Below, piece by piece: positions 21,783 to 33,954 of a stretch of 64,000 nucleotides of DNA (position 1 is its first letter; each line of letters begins with the position of its first letter). Position numbers and translations under genes: made by a program. Source of the DNA: Epiperipatus broadwayi (Eukaryota > Onychophora > Udeonychophora > Euonychophora > Peripatidae); the NCBI GenBank assembly GCA_028023455.1, contig JAQFVV010000017.1, forward strand, positions 1,486,501 to 1,550,500, read 5' to 3'. The notes beneath the pieces were generated by a model that saw only the letters and a list, made by a program, of their open reading frames with translations, did no database searches and had not been told where the DNA came from.

Positions 21783-22396
21783 AGATTGATTATGACATTA
21801 ACAGCTACAAATACCTTGGTCAGATTATTAATACAGATGGAAACATAATGGATGAAATTAATCCTATAATTAAACTTGGTTGGAGTATTTTTGGTAGAAA
21901 TAACTTGATACTAAAAGGAAATATGCCTATGGGTTTGAAAAAGAAGGTTTTTAATAAATGTGTTTTACCAGTTCTTACTTATGGATCTGAGACTTGGACA
22001 CTTAATAGAAGAGCAATACAGAGACTTCAGACCACTCAAAGAAGTATGGAGAGATGCATGTTGGGAATAACAAGAAGAGATTGAAAACGCAGCATATAGG
22101 TAAGAGAACAAACTGGTGTTACTGACCTAATTGAAAAAATTAAAAGACTGAAATAGAGTTGGGCTGGACATATTGCTAGAAGAGATGATAATAGATGGAC
22201 AATTGAAATCTTAAACTAGATTCCAAGAGATTGTAAAAGACCCAGAAAGAAACCACATGTGAAATGGATGGATGAAATAAGAAAGTGTTCAGGAGTGATG
22301 TGGAGAAGAGAAGCTAAAGATCGGAGAAGATGAATTGAACTTGGAGAGACCTTCATCCTGCAGTGGATTGATAATGGTTGATGATGATGATGATAT
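21783..22396 (+). pseudogene. LINE-A 3' fragment, plus strand
   Basis: It contains KLGWSIFGRNNLILKGNMPM, LPVLTYGSETWTLNRRAIQR and MERCMLGITRRD in one frame (78 codons), then stops, then LGETFILQWIDNG-like text, and the terminal (TGATGA)n at 22380-22396. It is much less decayed than the neighbouring minus-strand copy, so the two insertions have different ages. Confidence 0.8.
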
Positions 22397-22779
22397 TTTC
22401 TTGTTCTTTATTGATATATATTTCTTTATAGAACTCTTCCATACATTTCTTGACATAAACTCTCTTTTTTAGTAATAGTTCAATCTTTTCCTTTTATTGC
22501 AGAAATACGTTTTCTATTATTTAAATCATGGTTATTCGGATAGGATGACTTTTATACAAAGAAATTGGCTTACCTAATCTAAATTGATAGTTAAATGTCA
22601 TCATTTTTTAAGTTTTTCAATCGTCTGTCTCCTATTACTCAAAAAGCAAATTGGATCTATTGTTAAGAATTAGCCCATCTTAGGACTGTAAGTCAACTGG
22701 ACATTCATAATAAATCTGAACCTTTGGGGTTATAAAATGTCTTAAAAATCATTTGGCATTCTATTGTTAATCAGGAAAT
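22397..22779. other. Spacer, nothing recognised
   Basis: AT-rich sequence with no feature I can support. Confidence 0.3.
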
Positions 22780-22791
22780 AAAGCAGGAGTT

Positions 22792-22902
22792 GTCTTGCAT
22801 TGGTGGTCGAGAGGTCAGCGCGACTGCCTTGCACTTACAGGCAGTTGCCCGGGTTGCGGGTTCGCGTCCCGGCCGATGCTATGACACTTTAAAAAAAAAA
22901 AA
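22792..22902 (+). mobile_element. tRNA-derived SINE, GC-rich head
   Basis: GCATTGG pairs with CCGATGC as an acceptor-like stem. TGGTCGAGAGG is an A box and GGTTCGCGTCC a good B box; ACTGCCT/AGGCAGT forms a long anticodon-like stem. A poly(A) tail of about 15 follows. Perfect 12-bp target-site duplications AAAGCAGGAGTT flank it (22780-22791 and 22903-22914). It shares 'cggccgatgctatgaca' with the SINE at 40661. The perfect duplications indicate a fairly recent insertion. Confidence 0.85.
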
Positions 22903-22914
22903 AAAGCAGGAGTT

Positions 22915-25567
22915 AATTATTATGCACTTTAATATGCCTGTTGCACCAACAATTTGATTAGACTATATTTTATTTTGAGTACTTTATTTATGCATATTTT
23001 TCGGCACTGCCAAGGATAATCATCATCATTGTTAACCGTCTCACATAAAAAAAAGAATAGATCTTATAACTGCAGAAGAAAAATGGAAAGACAAAGTATA
23101 GTATACTATTTATAGATAATAAAAGACAGAACTAAAACTGAACCAGTACATGATTTTTTTTTTTTAATGGTTTTAATAAAAACTTACTCCACCCTAACTG
23201 GTCAAAAGCTATTATACATCTTGAAAAATAAAAGAACAGTAATTTATAGCTTTCAGATTGTTATTATTAATCATATGAATATATACTCGCAAACAAATTA
23301 CAGTAATTATTTTCTTTTAAACTTCAATTATAGCTGTTTCTTTCAGTTGTTTTATTCGCCTGACTTTATAGTACTCTTTCCACAAACTGTATATAGATAA
23401 ATAGTTATACACATGCATTGTATATGTATATCTGCAACAAAATCATTTTAATTAATAAGCATAATGATAAAAGAGATCCGCATGTTAACTCGTTATGTAC
23501 ATGATTTTGGATTCAATACCCAATCAAACATTTTCAGATAACTAAATATTTTCAAATAAGCTCAGAATTTCATTTAAAGGGTTAATTAAACCAACCTAGT
23601 TAATCATCAGCCTAGCCAATTATCTAACACTTGTCACTGAATTTTTAGATATTTTTAATTGGAGATAAAATAAGAAATATATAAAATTTATTTCTACATG
23701 ACATTTTGATTAATTTGAGAAGTAGTGCCCATTTCTCAAGTATTCCTCAACAATTATTTTAAATGGGGGGGGGGGGGGATCTATATTGCAATGAACAAGA
23801 AAAGAGAGATAAGCAATAAAAAATTAACGAATGGTTACGACGTGTTTTCAAAAATAACTATTCAAAGATAGGCTGAAAACTTTATTTAGATAAATAGAAA
23901 AGAAATATATGGATAAAATTAAGTTAGAGACATATACATATTTTTTATTATTCAGTGTTCACTGAAATGGATTAAACATACTCTGTTTTGTGGAAGTAAG
24001 TATGCATCAATTATTTATCCTCCATTCGCACGCGCGCACACAATCACATCTCAGTTTTGTTAATTTATGTAATAATAGTAAAAATAATATTAATACTGAT
24101 TATAATGGTAATCCTAGAATTAATAAAGGCATTTACTATAAATCTCGTCCAGTGGAATTTATTGAATGCAATGTCAATTGCACTATAACGAAGCAATTAA
24201 TGATGATAAAATGTATACTTTAATTGAAATGACACCAACTAAAACACTCATCTATCTTCATGAAGGGTGTAGTTATAATGTGATCCTGCAGGAGATTGGC
24301 TGCTGGCGTATTTGGCAAATAAAAGCATTATGGCCCCTAGCTAGGGAGGATGGAATGTTAACTAGGTTGTTGTTTTTCAAGATGTACATCAGTTTATTTG
24401 AATAATGACTATAATGTGTTCTACAGACTTTTTTTTTTACTGTTAATAATTTTCATATAAATAAATCGAATGAGGGGAATAGTTTGGATAAATTAAACGC
24501 CATTAAATTAAGTGCTGCCATCTTCCGCGAAAATTGAAAAAAAAAAAGGAAGACTCGAATACAATTTTTATTCAAATAATAATAAATAATGAGAAAAAAT
24601 CCTTTATACCAGGTGTAAATTAAACCAGTTATGTCATAAAACTATGTATAATGATATCTGTTTTAAATTATTATTTTGTAAAGATTCTTAATTTTAAAAT
24701 ACACCTAATTATATTAATCTGTGAGTATAAAGGTGAGCTAATTTTTATTATCATTCCATTTATGAAATTAATATATGGTTTCTGAAATGGATTTAGAAAG
24801 TATTAAAAATTCAAATTAATGTTAAAAAAATAGAAAAGAAAATGTGCTAAATTTAGCCAATTTTGTATAGTAAATTGAAATTAATGTTAAAAAAATAAAA
24901 AATAAAATGTGCTAAATTTAACCAACCTTGTATAGTAAAAAAAAAACTCTAATATGTGTAACCTTTTGTTAATAAATGTAAATTATAATTCCTTATTTGT
25001 AAATTTTGGAAAACAAATCAAGTGGTAAACAGCATTTCTATGCTTTAGATTAAAGCCCCAGGTTAGTTTTTCTGTTGGTTTAATTAATACTTTTCTGGAA
25101 CAAGTTACCAGCACACAAAAAATTAATATTCCAATTTCGGAAAAAAATGAAAATCTCTGACGAATAGTAAATAATCCACTATTAATTTTTTTTTTTACTA
25201 AATTTTACAATAATAAAATTAATTTTATCAGTTACAGATACTAATATTTCTATAATGAAATTTCCTGTAGATGAATTTTATCAGGAGGGGATGGGGGACA
25301 TTTCCAAAGTGTTGGAAGACCTTGATCCCAGAATTCCATAATACAGACTATAAAAATATTCCAAAATCAATTCGTTTTCTTGGAAACAAAATATTAGTCT
25401 GTTTAGTTAGTTATAAACCAGTCATTCAACTTCAGTGGAGAGAGGGGGTTGTCACTTTAATTCACAGCAGCTGCTTTACTATATGGAAAAAATCACACTT
25501 TTTAATTATCTATTTGAAACACGAGTAGTACAAATGCTTACAAATATTGTTCCATTTCATAGTACTT
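22915..25567. other. AT-rich intergenic sequence with minor repeats
   Basis: No gene recognised. A poly-G run lies near 23766-23779. A tandem duplication of about 70 bp sits at 24807-24945 ('attaatgttaaaaaaata', 'atgtgctaaattta', 'gtatagtaaa' repeated). Small open frames near 23990, 24166 and 25271 lack motifs and splice context. Confidence 0.4.
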
Positions 25568-25772
25568 ATTAAAGAACATTCAATCTATGAATATCCAATA
25601 CTCCATATCATCAAGATATTCTCTTTGATTTCAAAAGCATATGACCTTTGTAGTTTCACTGTAAATTGAGAACATCTGATAAAAAGCTGCCATGATTTTA
25701 AATCAAAGAGAATGTTCTGATGGTATTAATATTGACATATCCATGGACTGAATGTTCTTTAATAGAGTAATG
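25568..25772. repeat. Inverted repeat (hairpin element)
   Basis: Arms 25568-25645 and about 25690-25772 share TTAAAGAACATTCA, 'tatgaatatcca' and 'attctctttgattt' in inverted order. Non-coding. I do not see a hammerhead-type core. Confidence 0.55.
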
Positions 25773-25849
25773 GGAAATAGAGAAGTATAGCTAAATCCCA
25801 TATGTAGATCCCACTATTCTAAATTATATCTCTCCAAGGCAAAAACAAA

Positions 25850-26265
25850 ATGGAGTTCATAACTCAAACTACTGAATTTCTGGGAATCATAATCAAAGAT
25901 TCACATTATATTCTGATCAATAAAATTATTCACACAACTATGATGTCACCAATGAAAGTAATGAACACTTAAGAAAAAGCCTCCGATTAAAGCCTAAATA
26001 GAAAAAAATACATAAAATTGAAAAACTTAAAATTCTCAATATCACTCTACTGGTGGAAAAAATTCTCTAGACAACAAAGTACTATTCCAGTTCAAAAAAT
26101 GAACCAAAATCCTAAAATTTTCAATTGAAACTGATGAAACTGAGAGTGAAATTTTAGGCTAGATCTTCCAAATTCTGGAACAGATTGAACTAGGATGTTA
26201 CTTTGACTCAACTCCCTTCTTGGAGATTTTCTTACAGGATATTGACATTCCTATCAGGCACTGAA
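25850..26265 (+). pseudogene. Possible retroelement RT relic (tyrosine-recombinase type?)
   Basis: The plus strand reads MEFITQTTEFLGIIIKDSHY. TEFLGIII.S resembles the 'FLG' thumb-start motif of DIRS/Ngaro-like or Gypsy-like reverse transcriptases. The rest is stop-laden. This is a single-motif call and may be chance. Confidence 0.2.
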
Positions 26266-26299
26266 AGAAAAAATTGATTTCTTCCAAGATGTTTTACCT

Positions 26300-27260
26300 T
26301 ATGATTTCACCATCATCATCATCATCAACCATTATCAATTCACTGCAGAATGAAGGTCTCTCCAAATTTAATCTATCTTCTCTGATCTTTAGCTTCTCTT
26401 CTCCACATCACCCTGCACACTTTCTTATTTCATCCATCCATTTCACATGTGGTCTCTTTCTGGGTCTTTTGCAATCTCTTTGAATCCAGTTTAAGATATC
26501 AATTATCTATCTATTATCATCTCTTCTAGCAATATGTCTAGCCCAACTCTACTTCAGTCTTTTAATTTTTTCAATGAAGTCAGTAACCATATATTGTGTT
26601 TTCGATCTCTTCTTGTTACTCCCAACATGCATCTCTCCATACTTCTTTGAGTGGTCTGAAGTCTCTGTATTGCTCTTCTATTATGTGTCCAAGGCTCAGA
26701 TTCATAAGTAAAAATTGGTAAAACATATTTATCAAAAACCTTTCTTTTCAAACACATAGGCATATTTTCTTTTACTATCAAGTTATTTCTACCAAAAGCA
26801 CTCCAACCCAATTTAATTCTATGATTAATTTCATCAATTATGTTTCCATCTGTATTAATATTCTGACCAAGGTATTTGTAACTATTAACTTCTTCTAACT
26901 CATCATAATCAATCTTTAATCCATTAAACATTACTTTAGTCTTTTTAACATTTATCTTTAGTCCTACTTTCCTTCTTTCATCTGATAACTCCTGCAACAT
27001 TTCCTGCAGCTCTAAGGCATTATTTGCAAAAATAACTATATCATCTGCAAAATCTAAATGACTTAAATAATCTCCATTTACTTCCACTCCTTTAGCTTCC
27101 CATTTTAATTCACAAAATACTTCTTGCAGCACTGCTGTAAAAAGTTTTGGAGATATGGAGTCACCCTGCCTTACACCCTTCTCAATGTTGACCTTCCCAG
27201 TATCATTATGTAATCTAATTGTTGCTGTTGCATTTTTATAAATATTCTTTAAAATATGAA
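26300..27260 (-). pseudogene. LINE-A fragment, RT motif C to 3' end
   Basis: A 192-codon minus-strand frame includes YLSHLDFADDIVIFANNALE (motif C FADD), INVKKTKVMFNGL, VNSYKYLGQNINTDGN (thumb) and RRAIQRLQTTQRSMERCMLG. The upstream QGDSISPKLF motif B is just outside the frame near 27150. The 3' (TGATGATGA)n is seen as 'catcatcatcatcatcaacc' at about 26309-26330. It is 5' truncated at about 27260. Confidence 0.85.
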
Positions 27261-27496
27261 ATATGACAATATCGATATGAAATAGAAATCATTGAATTTA
27301 TTTTATCTCAACTTCATTTTGTTTTTACCACTATAGTTATTGTCTACGTATACAAATTTCAAATGTTCACTTTCAAACATGTTTTGCATTAAATCATATC
27401 AATATATGGATTTTCTTTTAGCATTAATATAGATTAAACTATTAGAATATCCTATGTTCATCTTTACTTTATGATTACCCAAGGTGTCAAAAAAAA

Positions 27497-27600
27497 TAGC
27501 AATTTTTTCCCCAACAATAGCGCCACCTAATGCAATTTTTAGTCATCAATAGATGTTAGATGGCACTATAGTTGGGAAAAATTTTGCTACTCTTTTATCA
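27497..27600. mobile_element. Miniature palindrome related to H1 ends
   Basis: AGCAATTTTTTCCCCAAC...AGCGCCACCTAA on the left is mirrored by TTAGATGGCACTATAGTTGG...TTTTGCT on the right. The 'gccacctaatgca' and 'catcaatagatg' blocks resemble H1 terminal sequence. There is no ribozyme core; probably a deletion derivative or a relative. Confidence 0.45.
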
Positions 27601-28724
27601 TTAATAAGGCAAGGTAATATAGTGCTTATAGTCAATAAATCGATCCTCAATACTGCATTGTAAAATGAATGGTAACATAATTGAGATTAGTGTGGGGGGA
27701 ATTATTTCCACCAAATGTCTTCTGTCCTCAGTAATTGGATTGACCAATTTGCCCACATATCATATTATTTACAAAAACCATATCTTCCAATTATTCAAAC
27801 AGTGATCTCAAAAAGTCAGAAGAAAAGTTTTAAGTTCATAAGAGTCTGGTGGTGGCTGTGATATGATGTCTTTACTTTGCATTTAGCTTTCGTTATTAAC
27901 GACAAGCTGCCTAATAAACTGTGAGCTGTTGAAAAGTGAATGTTTAATGACGTCTGATATCAAGTACATTTTTGATTATATGTGATGTTCATCATCCAAA
28001 ATATAGTAAAATTCATGGAACAGGTAGTTAATATTTCAATGATTGATGACTCTTCATAGCCTACTATTTCAACTTACCTTTAATACTGCGGTAGTATGGC
28101 TAGAACCAATAATATTATTGCGTTATATATTTCAACTCAGCAAGCTGTGAGATAGTTTAGCTTTGGAAGGCATAGGCTGAGTTTGAATTTAAAAATCTCA
28201 AACTCTTCAGTTTGTCATTCTACAACATCATTAAATAGCAAAGGCCAACAAATAATCAAATATCTTATTCTCATATGACATTTAAGGTTCATCATACACA
28301 TAATAAATCTCTAGTTCACCTAATTTATATCTTCCATAAAATATATATTACCTAAATATATATTTTTTAATTTCTGAAGTCTGATTCAATTCTATTTACA
28401 CAATGCTGCAAAAAAGTATCTTATATTTAAAACAGAATTGAATTCAGATTTTCATAATAAAATATACTTTGGAGATTTGTTATCATTTTAAAAAAAATTG
28501 TCATAAATTTAAAGATTCTGATGATTCTGAATATTTTAATATAAACAATTTTTAATACATATTTAATAGCCTTATAACTAAACCACGCCATAAAATATTG
28601 GGATTTAAACTGCTAACAGAAACAAATTTGGCATGCACTCTGTCTTTCTATGTAATTCATTAATTCACAAGCATGATCCTATTTCCTATTCTTACACAAG
28701 CTGTTACAACAACATGCAATGATG
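27601..28724. other. Spacer, nothing recognised
   Basis: AT-rich sequence without recognisable coding or repeat content. Confidence 0.35.
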
Positions 28725-29900
28725 TGATACAGTGTGGCTTCTCCTTTTTCAGAATCAAGAATCTATCAGACATTATGACCAGAGAAACCTGTTAGCCATC
28801 TTACCTTTCCTTTACCCACCATAAGTTTTTTTCCATAATTTTCTCTATCTTGCTCCATTCCATTTCCACAACATAATCTTTGTCAACTCCATTTCCTTTA
28901 TATTTAAATCCTCCTTATATTTTCCCAAACCCAGCATAAAAACCAAGAACCCACTTTCTGTATAATCACTTTATTTATGTTTATTCTCCCACAACTTCAT
29001 TATTTATACCCTGTCTGCTTAAGTCATTTACATTCAATTAACAGATGCCTAATATTTTCTGAGCCTTCCTTACATAACTTGCAGACTAAATCACCCACAC
29101 TTTTCCATTTATGTATATATTCCTTTGTTTCTAAAGATCCTGTTCAAGCCTTAAACAGTAAACTACTTTCCATGTTATTATCATAAATAACTTGCACCCA
29201 ATATTCTATTTACTTCTATATTAAACTTTTTTTACTCTCCATACTAGTTCTCCATCTCTCCAACCCCCTAATTTTTATTAATGCATCTATTCTTCTATCC
29301 CATTCCTTGCCACTATAATACTCAACAATTCTCCTAACACAATTATCTCATCTTTTTGTATAAATATACTGACATAAATTCTTTATCCAAATCTTCTGCA
29401 TACCATATTACCTTTCTCACCTATCTTGTTGCCTGTCCTTTAATCATAACACAATTAAATACTATTTTGGATATTCTTTATTATCCATAAATTGCAATGT
29501 ATTGAACATTTTCATTTTGCTTTTTGCATCAAATTTGACTATCCCATTGCTCCTTGAATTGCTTCATTTGCCATTCACACATCTGCATCTAATGCATGTC
29601 TTCCTACTTCTCTTTGTACTTTTCCTAAGTAATCTAACACCCCTTTACTAACACATAATGCATTGTTACCATATGTTAACTCTGCTACTGTCACTTCCTT
29701 TTATACAATTCTACCTACATCATATTTATTATATGAAAACACTGTCAATTTCTTTATCAGTGCCTTTCTTTTCTTTGCTTCATTTATCAATTTTTTCTCC
29801 CAATCATCCAAGAAATTTCTCTGATTACTTAAGATGATTATATCTTCCAATAAAAATTGTTTCTCTTCTCTTTCTCTAGTATTTATCATCATTACTTTTG
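28725..29900 (-). pseudogene. LINE-B 3' half fragment
   Basis: The minus strand matches the 3' part of the LINE at 42471-45966. I see MMINTREREEKQFLLEDI, then NEAKKRKALIKKLTVFSYNK, further broken pieces, and the terminal repeat seen as 'tgatgtgatacagtgtggc' at 28720-28740. Its 5' truncation (about 29896) lies within about 10 bp of an H1 element. Confidence 0.75.
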
Positions 29901-30110
29901 ATTGGTAACCTCTCCACATAGTAGCGTCATCCAGTGCAAGCCATAGTAATCAATGGATATAGAAGATTTTTGTGTAAAATTCCTATTTAGTGATGATATT
30001 GGATGAGTAGGCAATAGATAGGGATTTTATGAACAAACTTTCTATCATCTATTGATTACTATGATTTCCAATGGGTGGCACTACTGTATGGAGAGCTTAC
30101 TGCTATTTTA
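29901..30110. mobile_element. H1 hairpin element, internally deleted
   Basis: Ends 'cctctccacatagtagcg' and 'ggcactactgtatggagagc' are inverted. The middle retains 'gatattggatgagtaggcaa' and 'agggattttatg', but the hammerhead core is deleted. Both arms are present, so it is a compact palindrome. Confidence 0.65.
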
Positions 30111-30534
30111 ATTCAGTAGTCCTATTAAAAAGCCAAGATGCTTAACAATCTTAATTTATTAATAATACAATCATTTTTATTTGTCAAAAGTTTTAGTGGT
30201 GAAATATCAAAACCCAATCTCAACTGATAAAAATAAGTTTATCCAAATTAGTCTTGAGATTTCATTTCTCACTTTTTATATAGTTTTATTTAATTTACGC
30301 TGATTTTTTTATCTACCTATCTGGATAAATCTGATATCTCAATATTTATCTACTTCCTAATTTCCAATCAAATTAAAACTTTATTTATATATGTAATCCC
30401 AATGACAATATATTTTTTTAGAGTTTATAAACAATTTCAGCAAAAAAAAATTTTTTTTTTAAAGAAATACTTTTATTCATACAAATGCACTATATTCTTA
30501 TTCTTCCTCTACTTTCTTTGCATTTCTTCATATA
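30111..30534. other. Spacer, nothing recognised
   Basis: AT-rich sequence, no feature supported. Confidence 0.3.
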
Positions 30535-30805
30535 TGCGTATATATTGCTTACAATAACTCCCCTCATATACACTTTAATGCAAACATTTTTTTAATATAA
30601 TTCTTTTATTTTTCTGACAGTTTTAACTGTTCTGCAGTATTCATCAGAGCATTCTTAAAAAATAAAAATAAAAGTAGAGGAGATTAAGAATGCTCTGATG
30701 AAGACTGCAGGACAGTTGAAACTGTCAGGAAAATAAAGGAATTATATATATAAAAAATTTGCATTAAAGTGTATATGAGGGGAGTTATTGTAAACAATAT
30801 ATACA
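30535..30805. mobile_element. Palindromic element (family H3) with hammerhead-like motif
   Basis: Arms of roughly 125 bp meet near 30668. They share GTATATATTG, AACTCCCCTCATATACACTT and 'gtctgcagt'-type blocks. The right arm reads CTGATGA, A, GACTG-CAGGA-CAGTT, GAAAC, TGTC at about 30694-30730: the core and a 5-bp stem II (one G.T) are present with an unpaired A at the stem II base, but I see no convincing stem I. The left arm (minus strand) has TTAAAAC in place of TTGAAAC. Relatives lie at 48148-48366 and 49835-50078. Confidence 0.55.
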
Positions 30806-31199
30806 AATGCACTAAAGAGTTAAAATGATTTTTTTCAGCTCACTTGTGGGAGCTCGTGTTTTGAAATCGACAAGTCAGATTCCCCCAAAATTATTTAAAT
30901 AAATTTGCAATTACCACCCACTTTCTTGATTTAATTAAAGGATTCTTTGGAAATATATGATTTGTAAATTTCTAAACATGATAACTCCATATTTTTATTT
31001 GTTAAAGCTGAAAAAAAAAAGTTTATTTACTTTGCATTTATGTGAATAAAAGTGTTTCTGTCATTTTTTAAAATATTTTTTATTCATCTTTTGTTAGTCT
31101 ATAAAATTAAATAAAAGATATAATTATTACATTAATGACATTTTCTATATGAAATGTCTGTATTAATCGTTCTCTCTCTCTACACACACACATATATGA
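30806..31199. other. Spacer, nothing recognised
   Basis: AT-rich sequence with a short CT/CA microsatellite (about 31171-31192). Confidence 0.3.
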
Positions 31200-31345
31200 A
31201 AATCAGTCAACGCTTAGACAATTCCAATATCAATAAGAATCAACTACAGTTTATGTGTTCAAGTGTATCAGTGTTATGAGATAGAGTGGAGAGTGGTGGT
31301 GGGTCGTGTGAAAGTCTGTGCTCATATACCCTATATATAAAATTA
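31200..31345 (+). repeat. Fragment of the 42-kb retrozyme-like repeat, opposite orientation
   Basis: 'agtcaacgcttagacaattc' and 'aatatcaataagaatcaac' match the repeats at 40985-41520, and 'gttatgagatagagtgg...ctcatataccctatatat' is the reverse complement of 42200-42285. No ribozyme core is retained. Confidence 0.55.
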
Positions 31346-31489
31346 TATATTCTTTTAAAAAAAACTATTACCTAGTCTGTTGTAGCATATGTATTCTCAC
31401 CGTTTTTTTGTAATAACAAATTAGCGAAATTTTAACAAAAAATATTTATCAAATATGATAATTTTGTACACCATCCTGTATTTTTTTAA

Positions 31490-32215
31490 TATAAAGAAAT
31501 GTAAGCTTTTCGGTTTTCACGAAAGTAACCAAGTATGTCTTCTTTTAATTCTAATGATCGATTTAAAATGTTGTCTCTTGACAACGACATAATTTCAGCG
31601 TTGAATAATAAGTATTCACATTCAGATTCCATGGAATAATGAATGTTTTAGAAGTCTTGATTTTATGCAATTGAATATTTGTGCCGTCTATTTTAAAATA
31701 AAATCTGATTCTTCAGAAAATAGTTTTAACTACGAATATTTCTTGATATAAAAAGCAGTGGCTGAAAATGATATGTAGATTTAATTTTTTAACATATGAA
31801 ATAAAATCTTTTTCTGTTCCTATCATAGATTTTGCATCATCTGTGCAGATATCGATGCTTAACTTTCAAAAGATATTAAACTTTCCAAAGAATGAGTTTG
31901 CTGACTAAAATATACTTTATCCTGTAAGTTTATTAAGCAAATGAAATTGATTATTCATTCTACTTTCATTAACAAAGCAAATAAATCCAATTAATTATGT
32001 CTTTCCAGTAATATCATAGATCAATCTGTTTGCAAAAAATCTTTTAAATTATTAGTTACTATTATATTTGTGAGATTATTTGTAATGTGCCTTGGAATGC
32101 CTAATTCTGCTTCTAATTATAATATCTTGTAAATAAATTTGTATGTACTTTCTTAACTGCTTATTTTCCAATCATTCTTTTTATAATAATTGAACAGACA
32201 ACTGCAATTAATGTT
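31490..32215 (-). pseudogene. hAT-superfamily transposase pseudogene
   Basis: Minus-strand frames contain SIDICTDDAKSMIGTEKDF followed by ISYVKKLN, which corresponds to the '(S/T)TDGAxxMxGxxxGF...' catalytic-Asp region of SCAND3/ZMYM6-type hAT transposases. Downstream, FNAEIMSLSRDNILNRSLEL then KEDILGYFRENRKAY matches the '(V)RWLSRGxVLxRxxELRxEI' region. Stops and frameshifts separate the segments. It is a dead domesticated-looking or transposon copy, and not expressed as one protein. Terminal repeats were not found. Confidence 0.6.
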
Positions 32216-32221
32216 TCTGCA

Positions 32222-33247
32222 GTTATATCATCATCATCATCAACCATTATCAATCCACTGCAGGATGAAGGTTTCTCCAAGATCAAACTATCTTCTCCAC
32301 TCTTTAGCTTCTCTTCTCCACATCATCCCTGCACACCTTCTTATTTCATCCACCCATGTCATATGTGGTCTCTTTTTGTGTCTTTTACCATCTCTTGGAA
32401 TCCAGTTTAAGATTTTAATTATCCATCTATTATCATCTCTTCTAGCAATATGTCCAGTCCAACTCCACTTTAGACTTCTAATTTTTTCAATGAGGTCAGT
32501 AACATCTGTTTGTTCTCTTACCCATATATTGCTTTTTCGATCTCTTCTTGTTATTCCTAATATGCATCTCTCCATACTTCTTTGAGTGGTCTGAAGTCTT
32601 TGTATTGCTCTTCTATTAAGTGTATGAGTCTCAGATCCATGAGTAAGGACTGGGAAAACACACTTATTAAAAACTTCCTTTTCAAACACACAGGCATATT
32701 TCCTTTTAGTCTCAAGTTATTTTTACCAAAAGCACTCCAACTGAGTTTAATTCTATGATTAATTTCATCCATTATTTTTCCAACTGTATTAATAATGTGA
32801 CCAGGGTATTTATAGATGTTAACTTCTTCTAACTCATCATAATCAATCTTTATTTTCATATTTTGAGAAACTCCATTGAACATTACTTTAGTCTTTTTAA
32901 CATTTATCTTTAATCATACTTTCCTACTTTCATCTGATAACTCCTGCAACATTTCCTACAGCTCTAAAGCATTATTTGCAAAAACAACTACATCATCTGT
33001 AAAATCTAAATGACTCAAATAATCTCCATTTACTTTCACTTCTTTAGCTTCCCATTTGAATTCACAAAATACTTCTTGCAGCATTGCTGTAAAAAAGTTT
33101 TGGAGATATGGAGTCACCCTGTTTTCCACCCTGCTCAATGTTGACTTTCCTAGTATGATTATGTAATCTAATTGTTGCTGTTTCATTTTTATAAATATTC
33201 TTCAAAATATGACAATATCCTGGATCAATACCTTGATGATCCAATGC
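32222..33247 (-). pseudogene. LINE-A fragment, RT motif B to 3' end
   Basis: Minus-strand pieces: GDSISPKLFYSNAARS (motif B region), YLSHLDFTDDVVVFANNALE (motif C, FADD changed to FTDD), VNIYKYPGHIINTVGK, SAFGKNNLRLKGNMPV and the C-terminal RRAIQRLQTTQRSMERC block. The 3' end carries (TGATGA)n, seen at 32226-32243. It is split over four frames by indels. Its 5' truncation lies about 10 bp from the H1 element at 33257. Confidence 0.85.
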
Positions 33248-33256
33248 AGTTATATA

Positions 33257-33865
33257 CCATTTGAAATTACCAAACTCTCCAGTAGTGCCACCTAGTGCAA
33301 GTCTTCAATGGATGGTAGAAGATTTGTGCATCAAAATCTTTATATACTGCCTGCTCATCCAATATCCCCAGACAAGTTTCTAGCTTGTGACTTTTGTCAA
33401 TGTGTAAGCATAGGAAATGGTGATTATGTAATTTGTAGTGGTTTAATGCCAATCCTGCATATGGAATGATGGTGAATATGGTTATTAAAGGACCAAAGAC
33501 ACCAAAGTGTGTAGATATTAAATTGGTTTCTGGTGTGTATGGTTATATAAGTGAATGAGCTTGGCAATCCATTTGAACTCATAGATAGCTGCTAGAGAAT
33601 TGCGTTAGATCCTATACTCTAGATATAGTGCCCTCAGATCCAAGGCTCCTCACTGACAAAAGCCATAAGCTAGAAACTAGTTTGGGAATATTGGATGAAT
33701 AGGCATTAGGTAGGGATTTTGATGCACAAAACCTTCTTGCATCAATTGATTACCATGGCTTGCTCTGGATGCCACTGCTGTAAGAAGAATTTGTTATTCT
33801 TTTAACAGCTTGGGTAAGCATAGAAAATGGTGATCATGGGTTGTTTAGTGGTTTAAAATTTTCTT
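33257..33865. mobile_element. H1 hairpin element with internal region, both arms
   Basis: Left arm (minus orientation) 33257-33395 is cut inside its hammerhead region ('gtgacttttgtcaatgtg'). The internal region 33396-33580 has 'taatgccaatcctgcat' and 'aggaccaaagacaccaaa'. The right arm is 33590-33785. Its ribozyme-like motif (33638-33696) reads CTGACAA, so G8 is lost, with ACTAGTT in place of ACTAGTC. The 'gaaaatggtgatcatgggt' module follows at about 33815-33850. Confidence 0.65.
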
Positions 33866-33954
33866 CCTCTTTATTTTGCATTTGTAGTAATTTTTTAAAT
33901 AGACTAAACATCACATGATCACCATTTTTTATGCTAGCACATTACTGTTATTAA

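Noticed and set aside
23766-23779. Poly-G run as a regulatory or G-quadruplex element
   Set aside because: A single homopolymer without further G-tracts; also a common assembly artefact.
25271-25528. Open frame of 85 residues with a non-biased composition
   Set aside because: No recognisable motif, no splice borders, and no neighbouring exon in phase.
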